Positions 36,523 through 46,206 of a stretch of 64,000 nt of DNA are shown piece after piece. This DNA is from Lantana camara. Taxonomy: Eukaryota; Streptophyta; Magnoliopsida; Lamiales; Verbenaceae. Every line of letters begins with the position of its first letter. Positions within the stretch are counted from its first letter, which is position 1. Below the pieces are notes generated by a model. That model searched no databases and was not told the origin of the DNA. It saw nothing but the letters and a program-made list of their open reading frames with translations. The stretch is from assembly GCA_037501455.1 (NCBI GenBank), contig CM074856.1:47335001-47399000 (forward strand), given 5' to 3'. The position numbers and the translations under genes are program-made.

Positions 36523-36915
36523 AAAATTCCTTTTAGGTCCCCAGTTTTGAAAAAGTTCCCATTCAATCCCCAATTGAAAAACAAAATTCCTTTTAGGTCC
36601 CCACAAATAGTACATGTTCGTACATTGTCTTTAGGAATTACGTACAATTTTTAGGGAATTGCGTATAAAAATCCGGGAATCTCGTATACGAGATTCCCGG
36701 ATTTTTATACGCAATTCCCTAAAAATTGTACGTATACGAGATTCCCGGATTTTTATACGCAATTCCCTAAAAATTGTACGCAATTCCTGAATTATTATAC
36801 AACCTTGGGGAGTGAAAAGAAATTTTGTTTTTCAATTGGGGAGTGAACAGGAACTTTTTCAAAATGGGGGAGTGAAAAGGAAATTCAGTTTACACTTGGG
36901 GATTTTTGAGGAATT
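36523..36915. mobile_element. Fold-back MITE with long TIRs and a 96-bp palindrome
   Basis: The left arm (36523-36602) contains TTCCTTTTAGGTCCCCAG, TTTTGAAAAAGTTCCC and CCCCAATTGAAAAACAAAA. The right arm (about 36804-36885) is its inverse (TTTTGTTTTTCAATTGGGG, GGAACTTTTTCAAAA). Between them, 36639-36734 is a perfect 96-bp palindrome centred on GTA|TAC at 36686/36687. A second copy of one half follows (about 36731-36782). The transcript would form a long hairpin. It is related to the element at 7484-7769. Confidence 0.8.
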
Positions 36916-37253
36916 GTCCGTGTCTATAATTGCTCTAGTTGTCGCGTCCTCAATATTCATTATTATACTAAATTATATATTATTATTTAATTGTCCTCGT
37001 TAAAATTTTCTATATATGGATCAAAAAATACGGGAAAATGTCGTCCAGCTCCCCTGTGTAACACGAAATGATTAAGAAAAACCCCGACAAAAAAAAAGTA
37101 CTTTTAAAAACCCTATGTTTTTCAAAATATTCACGAAAAACCCTGAAACTAGAATTTGTGGCTCACTCGCGTCGAGTGCGATTAAGATTGAGAATTTTTT
37201 CACTTTTTTCAATTAAAATGACTATTTTACCCCTCAATTATATAAATAAATAA

Positions 37254-37256
<3 letters not shown>

Positions 37257-37321
<65 letters not shown>
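37257..37321. repeat. (AT)n microsatellite
   Basis: About 32 uninterrupted AT units inside the MULE-like element. Confidence 0.95.
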
Positions 37322-37323
<2 letters not shown>

Positions 37324-37815
37324 TAGTTGCCTGTGCACACCGTCCCTATGTGCAAAAAAATTTATAATCTAATTAATTATTTAGAATAAATTGTGATGTC
37401 AATAAAAAAAATATATGAAAAATAATTATATAAATTATTAGAATTTTACCTATTTTAATTTTTTTTTTTTTTTGTTTTTACCGTATTGATTGTGTTTCAT
37501 GGGGTTTCTTATTTTATAAATAATTTTCTAATAGAAATGTGATTGAAAAAAAATGAGAGTTATTAGTGATGAGAAAAAAATAGATAAGATAGAAACGTGA
37601 GAAGTGAGAGTTATTATCTTTTTAATCAAATGTCATTTGAGGGAGAAGTGGGAGTTATTATTTTTTTAATAAAATGTCATTTTCAACCCTCAAATTCTGT
37701 TCCAACACTAAAAGCTTAAAGGGTATATTAGGAAAATCAAAAAAAATTGGTCTTGCAACCTAAAAAACTGCCGTTTGTGAGAGAAAACCCTCTTTGCTTT
37801 TTATATAGTATAGAT
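37322..37815. repeat. Possible nested repeat inside the MULE-like element
   Basis: The block starts ACTAGTTGCCTGTGCACACC and ends TTTTTATATAGTATAGATA, a start and end style seen in common plant dispersed repeats of unsettled class. The interior is A-rich with a repeated GAG..GTGAGAGTTATTA/GAAGTGGGAGTTATTA phrase. No coding capacity was found. Confidence 0.35.
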
Positions 37816-37839
37816 ATATATATAATGTATGTATACTGT

Positions 37840-38460
37840 TGCTTCCAGCCACTGCCGCAAACCGCTGCCGGAATGCCATTGAAGGTCGCCGGAAAAATCC
37901 CCAAAAATTAACCGCGAATGTACTCCTCGTGCTTGTTCCATATATCAGATCGTTTTCTGGAAATTCCAAATCGGTTGTCCCTAATTTCAAATCTAAAAAT
38001 CCGAAATTGAAAATTTGAAATCGCAATTACTCTCAGATTGCTTAACGAAATTCAACTCCGTACATTGCATTAGCTTACCCGTGTTGAGAACTTCGAAATG
38101 CATATATTGGTCGCCGGAAAATTTCACCGGAAACCGATCTCCGCTGTGAACAGTGGCGCGCGTCCGTTTCTCAGTCGTTGCCGTCGTTCGGGTCGGTTTC
38201 AGGTGACGGGAGTGTCACCAATAGACTCGCCTCGTCGAATTTAGTCGAAACCCAAAGATTCCGTCGCCGAAGGATGGCCGGAAAGTCCATCCCGTCGCTG
38301 CCTCCATTCACGCCGCCAGCGCTGCTGCTTCACTCCGCCGTAGGCGATGGCGGAGGCGGCGGCGGCGACGATGGCTGGAGAGGCGGCGGTGGCTGGAGAG
38401 GAGCTCCCGTCGGTGGCAAAGGCGTCGGAGATTGGGGTTGCCGGCTGGAGGTAGAAGACG
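37840..38460. other. GC-rich segment, possible captured gene fragment
   Basis: This is sharply GC-richer than the rest of the element, with GCCGCCGG/GGCGGCGG motifs. Overlapping ORFs on both strands (121 aa on plus at 38178-38543; 74 and 88 aa on minus) give Gly/Arg or Ala/Ser-rich peptides with no recognisable domain. The composition suggests host DNA acquired by a MULE (Pack-MULE), but no parent gene can be named. Confidence 0.4.
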
Positions 38461-38469
38461 ATCATATAT

Positions 38470-38825
38470 ATATGTTATTATGTATTATGTGTGTGTATAT
38501 ATATATAATTATTAATATGTATTATTTATATATATACATATAATATAATGCAATATTTGCATAATAATATATTATATTTTATATATATTTTTATTCATTA
38601 TGATAAAATATTTTTTTATTAATATATATATTTATTATATTATGATATATCATATAATATGCTACATATATACATATAATATATGATATATTATTATTAT
38701 TTTTAAATAATATGTATCTAGTAAAATGTATATTATATAATAATACTATTAAAAAATAATGTTATATATATATATTATCTGTATATATACATATATATAT
38801 TATTTTTATAAATTTGTTAATTTAG

Positions 38826-38869
<44 letters not shown>

Positions 38870-38960
38870 TATTTTTATTAATTTATTAATATGTATTTTT
38901 AGATATTAAATAAGTATATATATTATATGTATATATATTTATATAGCTGCTACAGTATAT
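38470..38960. repeat. AT-microsatellite-rich stretch
   Basis: Almost pure A/T, including a (TA)n run at about 38826-38868. It is part of the MULE-like element and has no coding capacity. Confidence 0.85.
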
Positions 38961-39130
38961 AAGGGTATTATGGGGATTTTATATTTTTTCGTTGACCAAA
39001 TGGGGTTAGGGGGCAGTGAGTTTATTTTAAAAAACAGAGGGTTTTTTAAAGTACTTTTTTTTTTGTGAGGGTTTTTTATGATTATTTCGAATAACACAGG
39101 GTTTTTGGGGTTGTTAGCTCCAAAAAATAC

Positions 39131-39437
39131 ATGTAATACATTTATCTCCTCGTTATAATTCCCTCTAAAATTTTCCAATCAACAAATATAGATTTTATTC
39201 TTCAATTCTTTTGTCTTTCTTCATCTTCATCCCTTTCACCCCTCCCCTCTTTTATTCGGCATGCCGGCCACATGTGTGTGTATATACATGTTGCCACGAG
39301 TATCTTTGAATATGCGTGTCTTTTGGAAATACATAATCCATGGTGTTTGATGGCCTTCAATATCTCAACCCTGGGACCATTTATAGCGTGCAAGATGGGA
39401 TACGAAAATTCTTTCACTTGTATCGATCATACATATA

Positions 39438-39472
<35 letters not shown>

Positions 39473-39516
39473 CTATAGCCACAACTATACCGGCCATCAA
39501 TATACACAAGCAAGCT
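39131..39516. other. P450 upstream region
   Basis: Contains an (AT)n run at about 39438-39471 that ends 45 bp before the P450 start codon. TATATATAAG at its right edge (about 39463-39472) could serve as the TATA box. No other feature is supported. Confidence 0.5.
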
Positions 39517-41401
39517 ATGATGATACTCCTTCTTCTCTTCGCACTCATCTTGCCTGTAGCAATTCTCCTTCTCATCCACAAACACAAAAGTACTCCTGCA
39601 TCTCCACCAGGCCCTCCAGGCCTCCCCTTCATCGGAAACCTCCACCAGTTCGACACCTCCGCCCCCCACGTCTACCTATGGCGCCTCTCAAAGAAGTACG
39701 GCCCTCTAATGTCCATGAAGCTCGGTTCGAGGCCCGTAGTCATAGTTTCCTCCCCGAAAATGGCGAAAGAAGTGCTCAAGAACCACGACCTCGTCTTCTG
39801 CAGCCGGCCCTCATTCCTCGGGCAGTATAAGTTATCCTTCGGGCGCTTAGATATCGCTTTTGCCCCGTATAGTGACTCTTGGAGGGAGCTGAGAAAGATT
39901 TCTGTTCTTCATCTCTTGAGCAACAAACAGGTTCAGTCGTTCAGGCCGGTTCGGGAGGATGAAGTGTTCTGTTTGATCGGAAAGGTGTCTGCCATGGCGG
40001 AGTCGGGACAAGTTGTTAATTTGACTGTGACAATGTTGTCGCTCACGAGTAGGTTAATCTGCAGGGTTGCATTTGGTAAGAATTTTGATGAGGATGGATT
40101 GGAGAAGAGGAGATTTGATGAGCTCATGATTGAGAGTCAGGTCATGCAGGGGGGTTTCTTCTTCTCAGATTATATGCCTCTGTTTGGTTGGGTTGATAAA
40201 GTCTCTGGGTTGATTGATAGGCTTGAGAAGGTTTTGAAAGAGTTGGATGAGCTCTACAGGGAGATCATTGATGAGCATCTGGTTGTGAGGAGGGAGAAAT
40301 CTGACAGGAATACGAATATTCTTGATCTTTTAATCCAGCTAAAAGAAGGAAACTCGTGTTCGGTCGAGCTGACATGGGATCATATAAAAGCAATACTCAT
40401 GGTGAGAGATAAGTTTTAGTATTATTTGTAGTTTCTTGATCAGTTAACTCCCTGATAAACTTGTTTTCGTTAACTCTAATGATCGAAGGGGTTTTTTGTA
40501 ATTTTTAAAACTAACTGGGGAAAATTTATGTGATTACACATTTTTGATTGCTCTTACATGATTGAATGATGCGATTAAACATGGCTAAGTAATGTTTTGA
40601 TTTAACTCTTCTTACCTGAATGAATGATGTTATCGAAGTTTCCGACGTTTTTGAATAAGTTCCAATGATCAAACGGGAGATTTGGTAATTTTCAAAACCA
40701 CAAGGGAAGTTTGTGTAATTATGCATACTTACAGGGGAAGTCAGTGTAATTAACTCTGTTTCTTTTTCATTTACCGTATCTAGGATATATTCATAGCTGG
40801 AACAGATACGGGTGCAGCAACAATAACCTGGACCATGACTGCACTCATGAAGAATCCAATGACTATGAAGAAGCTTCAAAGCGAAATCCGAGATCTGATT
40901 GGCTCAAAAGGCAAAGTAAATGAAGATGATCTTCCCAAATTCCCATATCTGAAAGCAGTAATTCAAGAGTCTTTAAGACTCTATCCCCCAGCTCCCCTGC
41001 TACTGCCGAGAGAAACCCGAGAAAAATGCACAATAGAAAGCTATACAATTCAACCCAAGACTTTAGTCTACATAAATGCATGGGCTATTGCAAGAGATCC
41101 CGAGTATTGGGAAAATCCGAATGAATTTATTCCCGAGAGATTCTTGAACACTAATGTTGATATCATAGGGCAAGATTTTCACGTGATCCCATTTGGATCG
41201 GGACGAAGAGGGTGCCCTGGGATTGCAATGGGGCTCGCTACTGTGGAGCTTGCATTGGCGAACCTCTTGTACTCGTTCGATTGGGAGTTGCCTGATGCCG
41301 TGAAAAGAGAAGATATTGATGAAGAAGTCTTGCCTGGAATTACTATGCACAAGAAGAATCCACTTTGTCTTGTGCCTAAGAAGTATGAATGTTGTCCTTG
41401 A
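39517..41401 (+). CDS. Cytochrome P450, CYP71 clan (CYP71/CYP83-like)
   Basis: Two exons, 39517-40401 and 40784-41401, encode 500 aa across one GT-AG phase-0 intron, the single-intron layout of plant CYP71-type genes. The enzyme is a haem mono-oxygenase held in the ER membrane by an N-terminal anchor (residues 2-20). The proline hinge PPGPPGLP (30-37) follows. The I-helix oxygen-binding motif AGTDT is near 300-304, the ExxR motif (ESLR) near 357-360, PERF near 412, and the haem-binding loop FGSGRRGCPG at 432-441 with Cys439 as the iron ligand. SKKYGPLMSMKLGS, KMAKEVLKNHDL and FCSRPSF resemble CYP83 and related CYP71 members. The substrate cannot be deduced. All motifs are intact. The last 33 codons and the 3' flank are duplicated at 44642-44741/57942 onward. 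Confidence 0.95.
40402..40783 (+). other. P450 intron with internal direct repeats
   Basis: Two diverged direct copies of a phrase (AATGATCGAAGGGG..TTTTGTAATTTTTAAAAC then GGGGAAAATTTATGTGATTA, near 40480-40540; AATGATCAAACGGG..TTTGGTAATTTTCAAAAC then GGGAAGTTTGTGTAATTA, near 40663-40720) resemble the MITE ends at 4900-5186. The intron may have received such an element. Confidence 0.45.
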
Positions 41402-42250
41402 TTATCTAGGGATATTACTGCAGTGTAACAAAGTTAAGTTTCATTTTGGCTTATTCTTGAGCCTGTTTGGTATGTCTAGGAGACTTATCTAGCATTCAAG
41501 TGTCACGTTTTACAACATAATATTACTTGACGATAACATAGTACGTTGCGGTTGGCCAACAATTATAATCTAAATTCAAATGATCTTAGTAGTGGAAAGA
41601 AGATATATCAATATGTGTAGTCATAATCTAATCGTACCATTATTATAGTCGACGTACGATTCGAATGGTATGTGTGGCTCTCAATGCTAGTGGAAGACGT
41701 TGCTTTTCGAACTAAAACAACTTTTGCTAATTGAAAATCTGACAACACATTTGATTTGATTCGGCCAACTGAGTGCCTTTCCCTTCGGGCAATCTTGATT
41801 TTATATATATATTTACGTTGATTTTTGGCATAGAAGCTATGGTCCAATTCTTTATGCTTCGACATAGACTAGAAAGGAGTGAAGGACGAACTGATTGTAT
41901 CAATTCATGTAATGCAAATATGCAATATTATGGTGAATGTCCTATGATAAATGATGTCAATTGTCGACATACAATTACCACAGCGAAGCCAGGAGTTATC
42001 CCAGCTAAAGGTGGACGAGATCACCTAAAATTTCACCTGACCCTGAATGTGTGGGATCATAAATGATCATACAGATTCCTGCTAAAAGTGTTGTAAAATT
42101 TCACGCGACCTGAAATATTTGGGATCATAAATAATTAATATTTTTGGTTGGGGTCATAAAGGATTAGCGAATGAGTGGTTCAAGTTGGAGCGAATGGAGT
42201 AGCGATTTTAACTTCTGGTATATTTTTTCATAATCCAAGTATATAGCACG
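41402..42250 (+). repeat. P450 downstream flank: copy A of a segmental duplication
   Basis: The sequence matches 57947-59360 in the same order and orientation. Shared words include GGGATATTACTGCAGTGTAA / GGGATATTATTGCAGTGTAA, AGTGGAAGACGTTGCTTTTC, GACATAGACTAGAAAGGA, CATCAATTCATGTAATGCAA-like sequence, and AGTAGCGATTTTAA near the end. ORFs here (41773, 41608) are not conserved in copy B and are not supported as genes. Confidence 0.8.
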
Positions 42251-42680
42251 ATCAAAATGGCCAAGCCTAAAGATCGAGCCTCGAAGCGACCAGGTTGATC
42301 TTGCATCAGCATGGACAAAACCTCGTACGTCATTGACCTTTAGGTCGATAGGTTGAAGGTCAGGACAAGTCTGCACAGTGACGATGCCTGAGGAGGGACA
42401 TGTGCAACCATCTGATTCCTTGAGTCAGAATACGAGGGAACATTTAATGCCCTAGAGTGTCGGAATTGGTCAAAAGAGAAAAGTAGGTACCCATGGTACA
42501 ATGCTGGTCAGGTCGAAAATGGCAAAGTAGGAAGATCGAGAGACAATACTCCCGCCGTGAACAATTTTAGGTACATGCACTTAATCCATTCGAACTCCAT
42601 TACTAATCAAAGATCGGGACTGACTTGAACGTTAGAGGGGCATTGCTAATAAAAAATCTCGGCTAGTTCACCTCTCTTTG
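42250..42680. other. Sequence left of the GC-rich element, possibly an LTR remnant
   Basis: Moderate GC content and motifs such as GGTCGAAAATGGC and GGAACATTTAATGCCCT look like degenerate retrotransposon LTR sequence, and similar-looking sequence resumes at 43656-43825 beyond the inserted element. No ORF or boundary supports this firmly. Confidence 0.3.
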
Positions 42681-42688
42681 TCTTAACT

Positions 42689-43645
42689 TAAAGATGTCAA
42701 CTGGGCTGGGTTGGGCTAGCCCGTCTAAGCCCGCTACAGTAACGGGCTGGGTTAGCCCGGGACCACCTTGGAGTGGGCTGGGCCGGGCTGGGTTTGAATT
42801 AAATTATAGTGGCCCAGCTCAGCCCATGAACCCACAAATAATGGGATGGGCCGGGCCTGGGCCGGTTCCTGACGAGCTAGGCCTAATGGGTTTGGTGGGT
42901 TTTGTCTTTGATGGGCTAAATTTGTGGGTCAACTTTTCATTTTTTATTATCCTTTTGTTATATTACAATTTAAGATTCTTTTTACTTTATATTAATGATT
43001 TTTTATTTTATTACATTTATAAAATTGTAAGATTGCTTTTGTTTTGTTGTTTATTAAAATTTTCTCAAGTTATTATTTATCTATGTAAGTTTATGTTATA
43101 TTTCTATACCAAAAAAACATTTAAAGAGACATTAATACTTCATCCTATATTCTTAATAAACAGTTCTAATTACATATATAATAACCTAATGATTATATAT
43201 AATTAATATAATAATTGTTTCAATTTTATTACAAATGTGTAATTAAATAGCTAGTCCAAATTTATATAGATTGGGCTTGTCTTATTTAATTTGTATTTGT
43301 AACTTTATAATTAAAATATTGGATTTGTATAAATGGGGCCAAGAAAAGAAAAAACAGAAAAAAGAACATATTGAATAGTATATTGGGAAATTTTGTGCTA
43401 AGGGAATAGCGGGCCTGGGCCTAGGCTGGGCCTGGGTTACTGGTTGGTCCGGGTTGGTTATGGGTTTAAGTGGGCCTGTTCACGGATTGGGCTAGGTTTT
43501 AGAATCAAACCCAATAGGGGCCCAGCCCAATACCCCAAACCCAGCCCAACCCGCCTCATAATATTCATGGATTGGGCCTGGGCCGGTTCGAAACCGGGCT
43601 AGGTCACGGGTTCGTGGGCTGGCCCGGCCCCGTTTGACATCTTTA
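42689..43645. mobile_element. Non-autonomous TIR transposon, GC-rich ends
   Basis: The left end TAAAGATGTCAACTGGGCTG and the right end, whose inverse is TAAAGATGTCAAACGGGGCC, form imperfect TIRs with GGGCTGGG/GGCCCAGC-rich subterminal regions. The flanks TGTCTTAACT (42679-42688) and TGACTTAACT (43646-43655) match at 9 of 10 bases and could be a target duplication. The interior is AT-rich without a transposase. The superfamily (hAT or MULE-like) is uncertain. Confidence 0.7.
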
Positions 43646-43655
43646 TGACTTAACT

Positions 43656-44160
43656 TTTCAAGTCGAGTAGAGCACACTTCAACAAATTCTAAACAGATAA
43701 GATGAAGGCTAGCCAGTAGATGGACCAAGTTAGCTCGACCAGTTTTCAGCAGGATCAGGAAGGAAACTAAAATCCCTCCTCCTAAAAGGGGCACCGGATG
43801 GATACCTGACACGTGTAAGATTTTACCAGATTTTTTAATAGATAGAATTATGTATTATCAATAAAAGGAAAAAGAAAATCTTTATATATCTAATATTTAA
43901 AAAAAAACAAAATTTATAATATATCCGATAAATTAAAAAACAAGTCATATTTTTTAATGGAATTATTTTATAATATTCAAAGTACAAATATTATATTAGT
44001 GTCACCCTTTTTAAATATTTATTTTTAAGTTATAAAAGTGTACCCTTGTCTTACTTTGAATATTATAAAATAATTTCAAAAGCGTACCCCCCGCTTCGTC
44101 ACATGACAATAGAACTGGAACGGTACCCTCCAGTCTATTCCCCACAATCATTACAGCGAA
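43656..44160. other. Intergenic between the TIR element and the DUF632 remnant
   Basis: The first part (to about 43830) has moderate GC content and may continue the LTR-like sequence of 42250-42680. The rest is AT-rich. A phrase around 44077-44085 (CAAAAGCGTACCC) also occurs in exon 4 of the DUF630/632 gene (34858-34872) and may belong to the pseudogene. Confidence 0.4.
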
Positions 44161-44163
44161 CCA

Positions 44164-44440
44164 TGGTCAGTGTAGCCCTAGTTCTTGATGGGATGGACTT
44201 TTTCATAGTTGGAGTCGACTTGTTGTTTGCGCAACCATTGAGGGAAAATTCCAGAAGGTTATCGGGTTTGAAGAAGTTTGGTGGCGAGATCGTTGGGATG
44301 GTACGGAGGTTGTCGAGGCAGACCGTTTTGTGAAGATGAAGTTATGAGTGCTGTGAAAATGGCTGAGATGGTGTGCAGGAATGTCAGTTGCTGTCAGCGC
44401 TATGATGGAGTTCGTTGTTGGTTTTGCTCTAGGTCACATA
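44164..44440 (+). pseudogene. DUF632 exon-4 remnant (copy B)
   Basis: This aligns to 35195-35470 of the intact gene. VLDGMDFFIVGVDLLFAQPL corresponds to VLDGMDFFAAGVGSLYAQQL, followed by REN/REDSRRL and KKFGGEIVG. The matching frame then shifts: DNA corresponding to EDEVMSVEKMAEVAIRVL and SVAVSALTEFAVG is present (GAAGATGAAGTTATGAGTG; GCTGTCAGCGCT) but out of frame. Earlier exons are missing. It is a dead, internally deleted copy in the same orientation as the gene at 32139-35541. Confidence 0.85.
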
Positions 44441-44539
44441 ATGCTGATGCAGGAGCGAGTGTATGTACGGGTGTAAATAGGTCAGTGCACAAAATTAATA
44501 AAAAAAAAATAGAATGTGAAAGTGTCTTACTATATTTTA

Positions 44540-44541
44540 AA

Positions 44542-44604
<63 letters not shown>

Positions 44605-44625
44605 ATATAATATAATTTTATATAC
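44540..44625. repeat. (TA)n microsatellite
   Basis: A run of about 27 TA units, then TATAATATAATATAAT. It separates the DUF632 remnant from the P450 remnant. Confidence 0.92.
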
Positions 44626-44641
44626 AATTTCAAATAAATTT

Positions 44642-44741
44642 TAGATTGGGAGTTGCCTGATGCCGTGAAAAAAGAAGATATTGATGAAGAAGTCTTGCCT
44701 GGAATTACTATGCACAAGAAGAATCCACCTTGTCTTGTGCC
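44642..44741 (+). pseudogene. P450 3'-end remnant (copy B), split by the gypsy element
   Basis: It encodes DWELPDAVKKEDIDEEVLPG and then ITMHKKNPPCLVP, nearly identical to the last exon of the P450 at 41279-41378 (two amino-acid changes by eye). The gypsy element interrupts it after CTTGTGCC. The sequence resumes at 57942 with GTGCCTAAGAAGTAA, where a stop codon now falls two codons after the proline. Only the C-terminal piece exists; the haem-binding region is absent. Confidence 0.92.
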
Positions 44742-45608
44742 TGATGGGTCCGGAAATGGATGGATCCGAATCCGATCACTTTACAATTTGTATTTGTGGA
44801 GGAAACCACCGGAGCTTCGCCGGAAATGTGAAAGGGGTTCTACCTGTTGGGACAAGCACAAGGAAAGTCAGATGGCCAAGCTGGGGGAACTGGGGGTGAT
44901 ACCCAGTTTGGCTCTCCGACGCTCAAGTCAGTTCAGTGTATGAAGAGAAGTGTAAGTTCAGTCACAGTTGCAGAGGTGAAGAAAGCTTACTTGTGTAGAA
45001 GATGACTTTGGCTATTTATAGTTGAGGGTCAAGGGCCCTTTGGTCATTTGCCTCAAGTGGTCCTAGCCGAATGTTGCCCTAACACGTGGCGCTGTGAGAG
45101 AGAAACCTAGGAGGAATCTTCTGCAAAAGTGGCCGAAAGTTAGTGCTGGCAACAGTGGCAGGTGCGCGGGCATGTACGTTGTGTCAGAGAGCCATTTGGG
45201 CGGTTGGTGACGAGGGCTTGAGAGCGCGCTCGTGACAACCTTGAGTATTGGAGGCCAAGATATCCGCTGAGGGGAATGAGGGCTCCAGTTCAAATGACGA
45301 GCCAAAAGGAGAGGCCGCTCTGAGGGAATGTGACGCTCGAAGAGGGCTCTTTTGGCACGTGGACGTACCAACCGTTTAGTTTGTTGGACGCTCGTGGGAG
45401 TGATAGCGCTCGTGGGGCTTAACTCCAGAAGTAGGGTTTCGTTCGTTGACTTAGCGCTCGTGCGCTGATGGGTGCACCCTTGGTGGCGGCTGGCTTAGCG
45501 CATGGTTTAGCGCTCGTGCGCTGATGGGTGCAGCCTTGTGGAGACAGATGTCATCATCTCGGTGATGCCACGTGTCTGATGTGGGACGATCTTATTTTGA
45601 CCCCATCA
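44742..45608 (-). repeat. 3' LTR of the gypsy element
   Basis: 867 bp, the same length as the LTR at 57075-57941. Five single-base differences by eye (for example CCGAATCCG here against CCGAATTCG there; TCCTAGCCG against TCCTGGCCG). It contains many CGCTCG/CGAGCG words, which recur through the element. Confidence 0.97.
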
Positions 45609-45626
45609 TTTTGCCCCCCAATTCTG
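45609..45626 (-). promoter_or_regulatory. Polypurine tract of the gypsy element
   Basis: On the minus strand AATTGGGGGGCAAAA directly precedes the 3' LTR start TGATGGGG. Position and composition match the plus-strand primer of reverse transcription. Confidence 0.75.
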
Positions 45627-45944
45627 TAGTCCTTAGTGATAAGGACTGTAGAATTTTATCACGCTCTATCTCTCGTTTATAGCGCTCGTGTAAAGCTTGG
45701 CGTGTTGAGCAATTTTTCCTCTGATGGTGTCATTAATGCGGTCTTTTCAACCGACCGCTCGTAACACTTCCGCATTAAATGTTTGTACTATTCTGAAGCC
45801 CTTGAATCGTCAGAGCATTAAATGCGGGTGCGTGTGGGGCGCGTGAGCATTGGGAAGCATGTGCCGGTTCCATAAAGTGGGCGGTTTCCTAGGCGGGAAA
45901 TGATTACCATTTTGAATTTATTGCCGAAAACGGTACCAACTCCC

Positions 45945-45985
45945 ATTCCTATAAATCCGGGATTCTGAGATCTTGTCACTCTTTA
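45945..45985 (+). promoter_or_regulatory. Putative TATA box for the antisense gene
   Basis: CCTATAAATCC at about 45948-45958 lies about 250 bp upstream of the ATG at 46207, outside the LTR and on the plus strand, opposite to gag-pol. A start site near 45980 would give a 5' UTR of about 220 bp. The placement suggests the antisense gene has its own promoter. Confidence 0.45.
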
Positions 45986-46206
45986 CGCATTCAAAACTTC
46001 CAAGTATCCTCTGCAAGAAGAATTCTCTCGCATCTTCAACCTCTTCTCCAGTTTTCTCCAGAACTTTTCAAGGTAAATCTCCCTTGTATCTTTCTAACTT
46101 TGCTAACCGTAGATTTGGACTTTAGGATTTCATAACCCCTTAGATTTTCGCCTTTCTGAACCTTAATCTTTTCCCAAGAAAAACTCCCAAATCCTCCGTT
46201 TCTGCC

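Larger units (their letters stand above)
37032..39120. mobile_element. MULE-like element with 10-bp target duplication
   Basis: The 10-bp direct repeat CAAAAAATAC flanks the element exactly (37022-37031 and 39121-39130). The terminal regions are long imperfect inverted repeats of about 120 bp; both arms carry AACCCC..., a run of A then AGTACTTT.AAAA..CC, and CCCTGTGT. The length of the target duplication and the TIRs fit Mutator-like elements. No transposase is seen. The middle contains a GC-rich stretch (about 37840-38460) and several AT microsatellites. Confidence 0.75.

Noticed and set aside
38178..38543. 121-aa Gly-rich ORF as a host gene
   Set aside because: Lies inside the MULE-like element, ends in AT microsatellite, and competing minus-strand frames are equally open.
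41773..42066. 97-aa ORF downstream of the P450
   Set aside because: The frame is not conserved in the duplicated copy at 57942-59370, so it is probably chance.
42694..43206. 170-aa plus-strand ORF
   Set aside because: Composed of the GC-rich transposon end (Gly/Pro/Trp) followed by AT-rich DNA (Phe/Tyr/Leu); no protein family.
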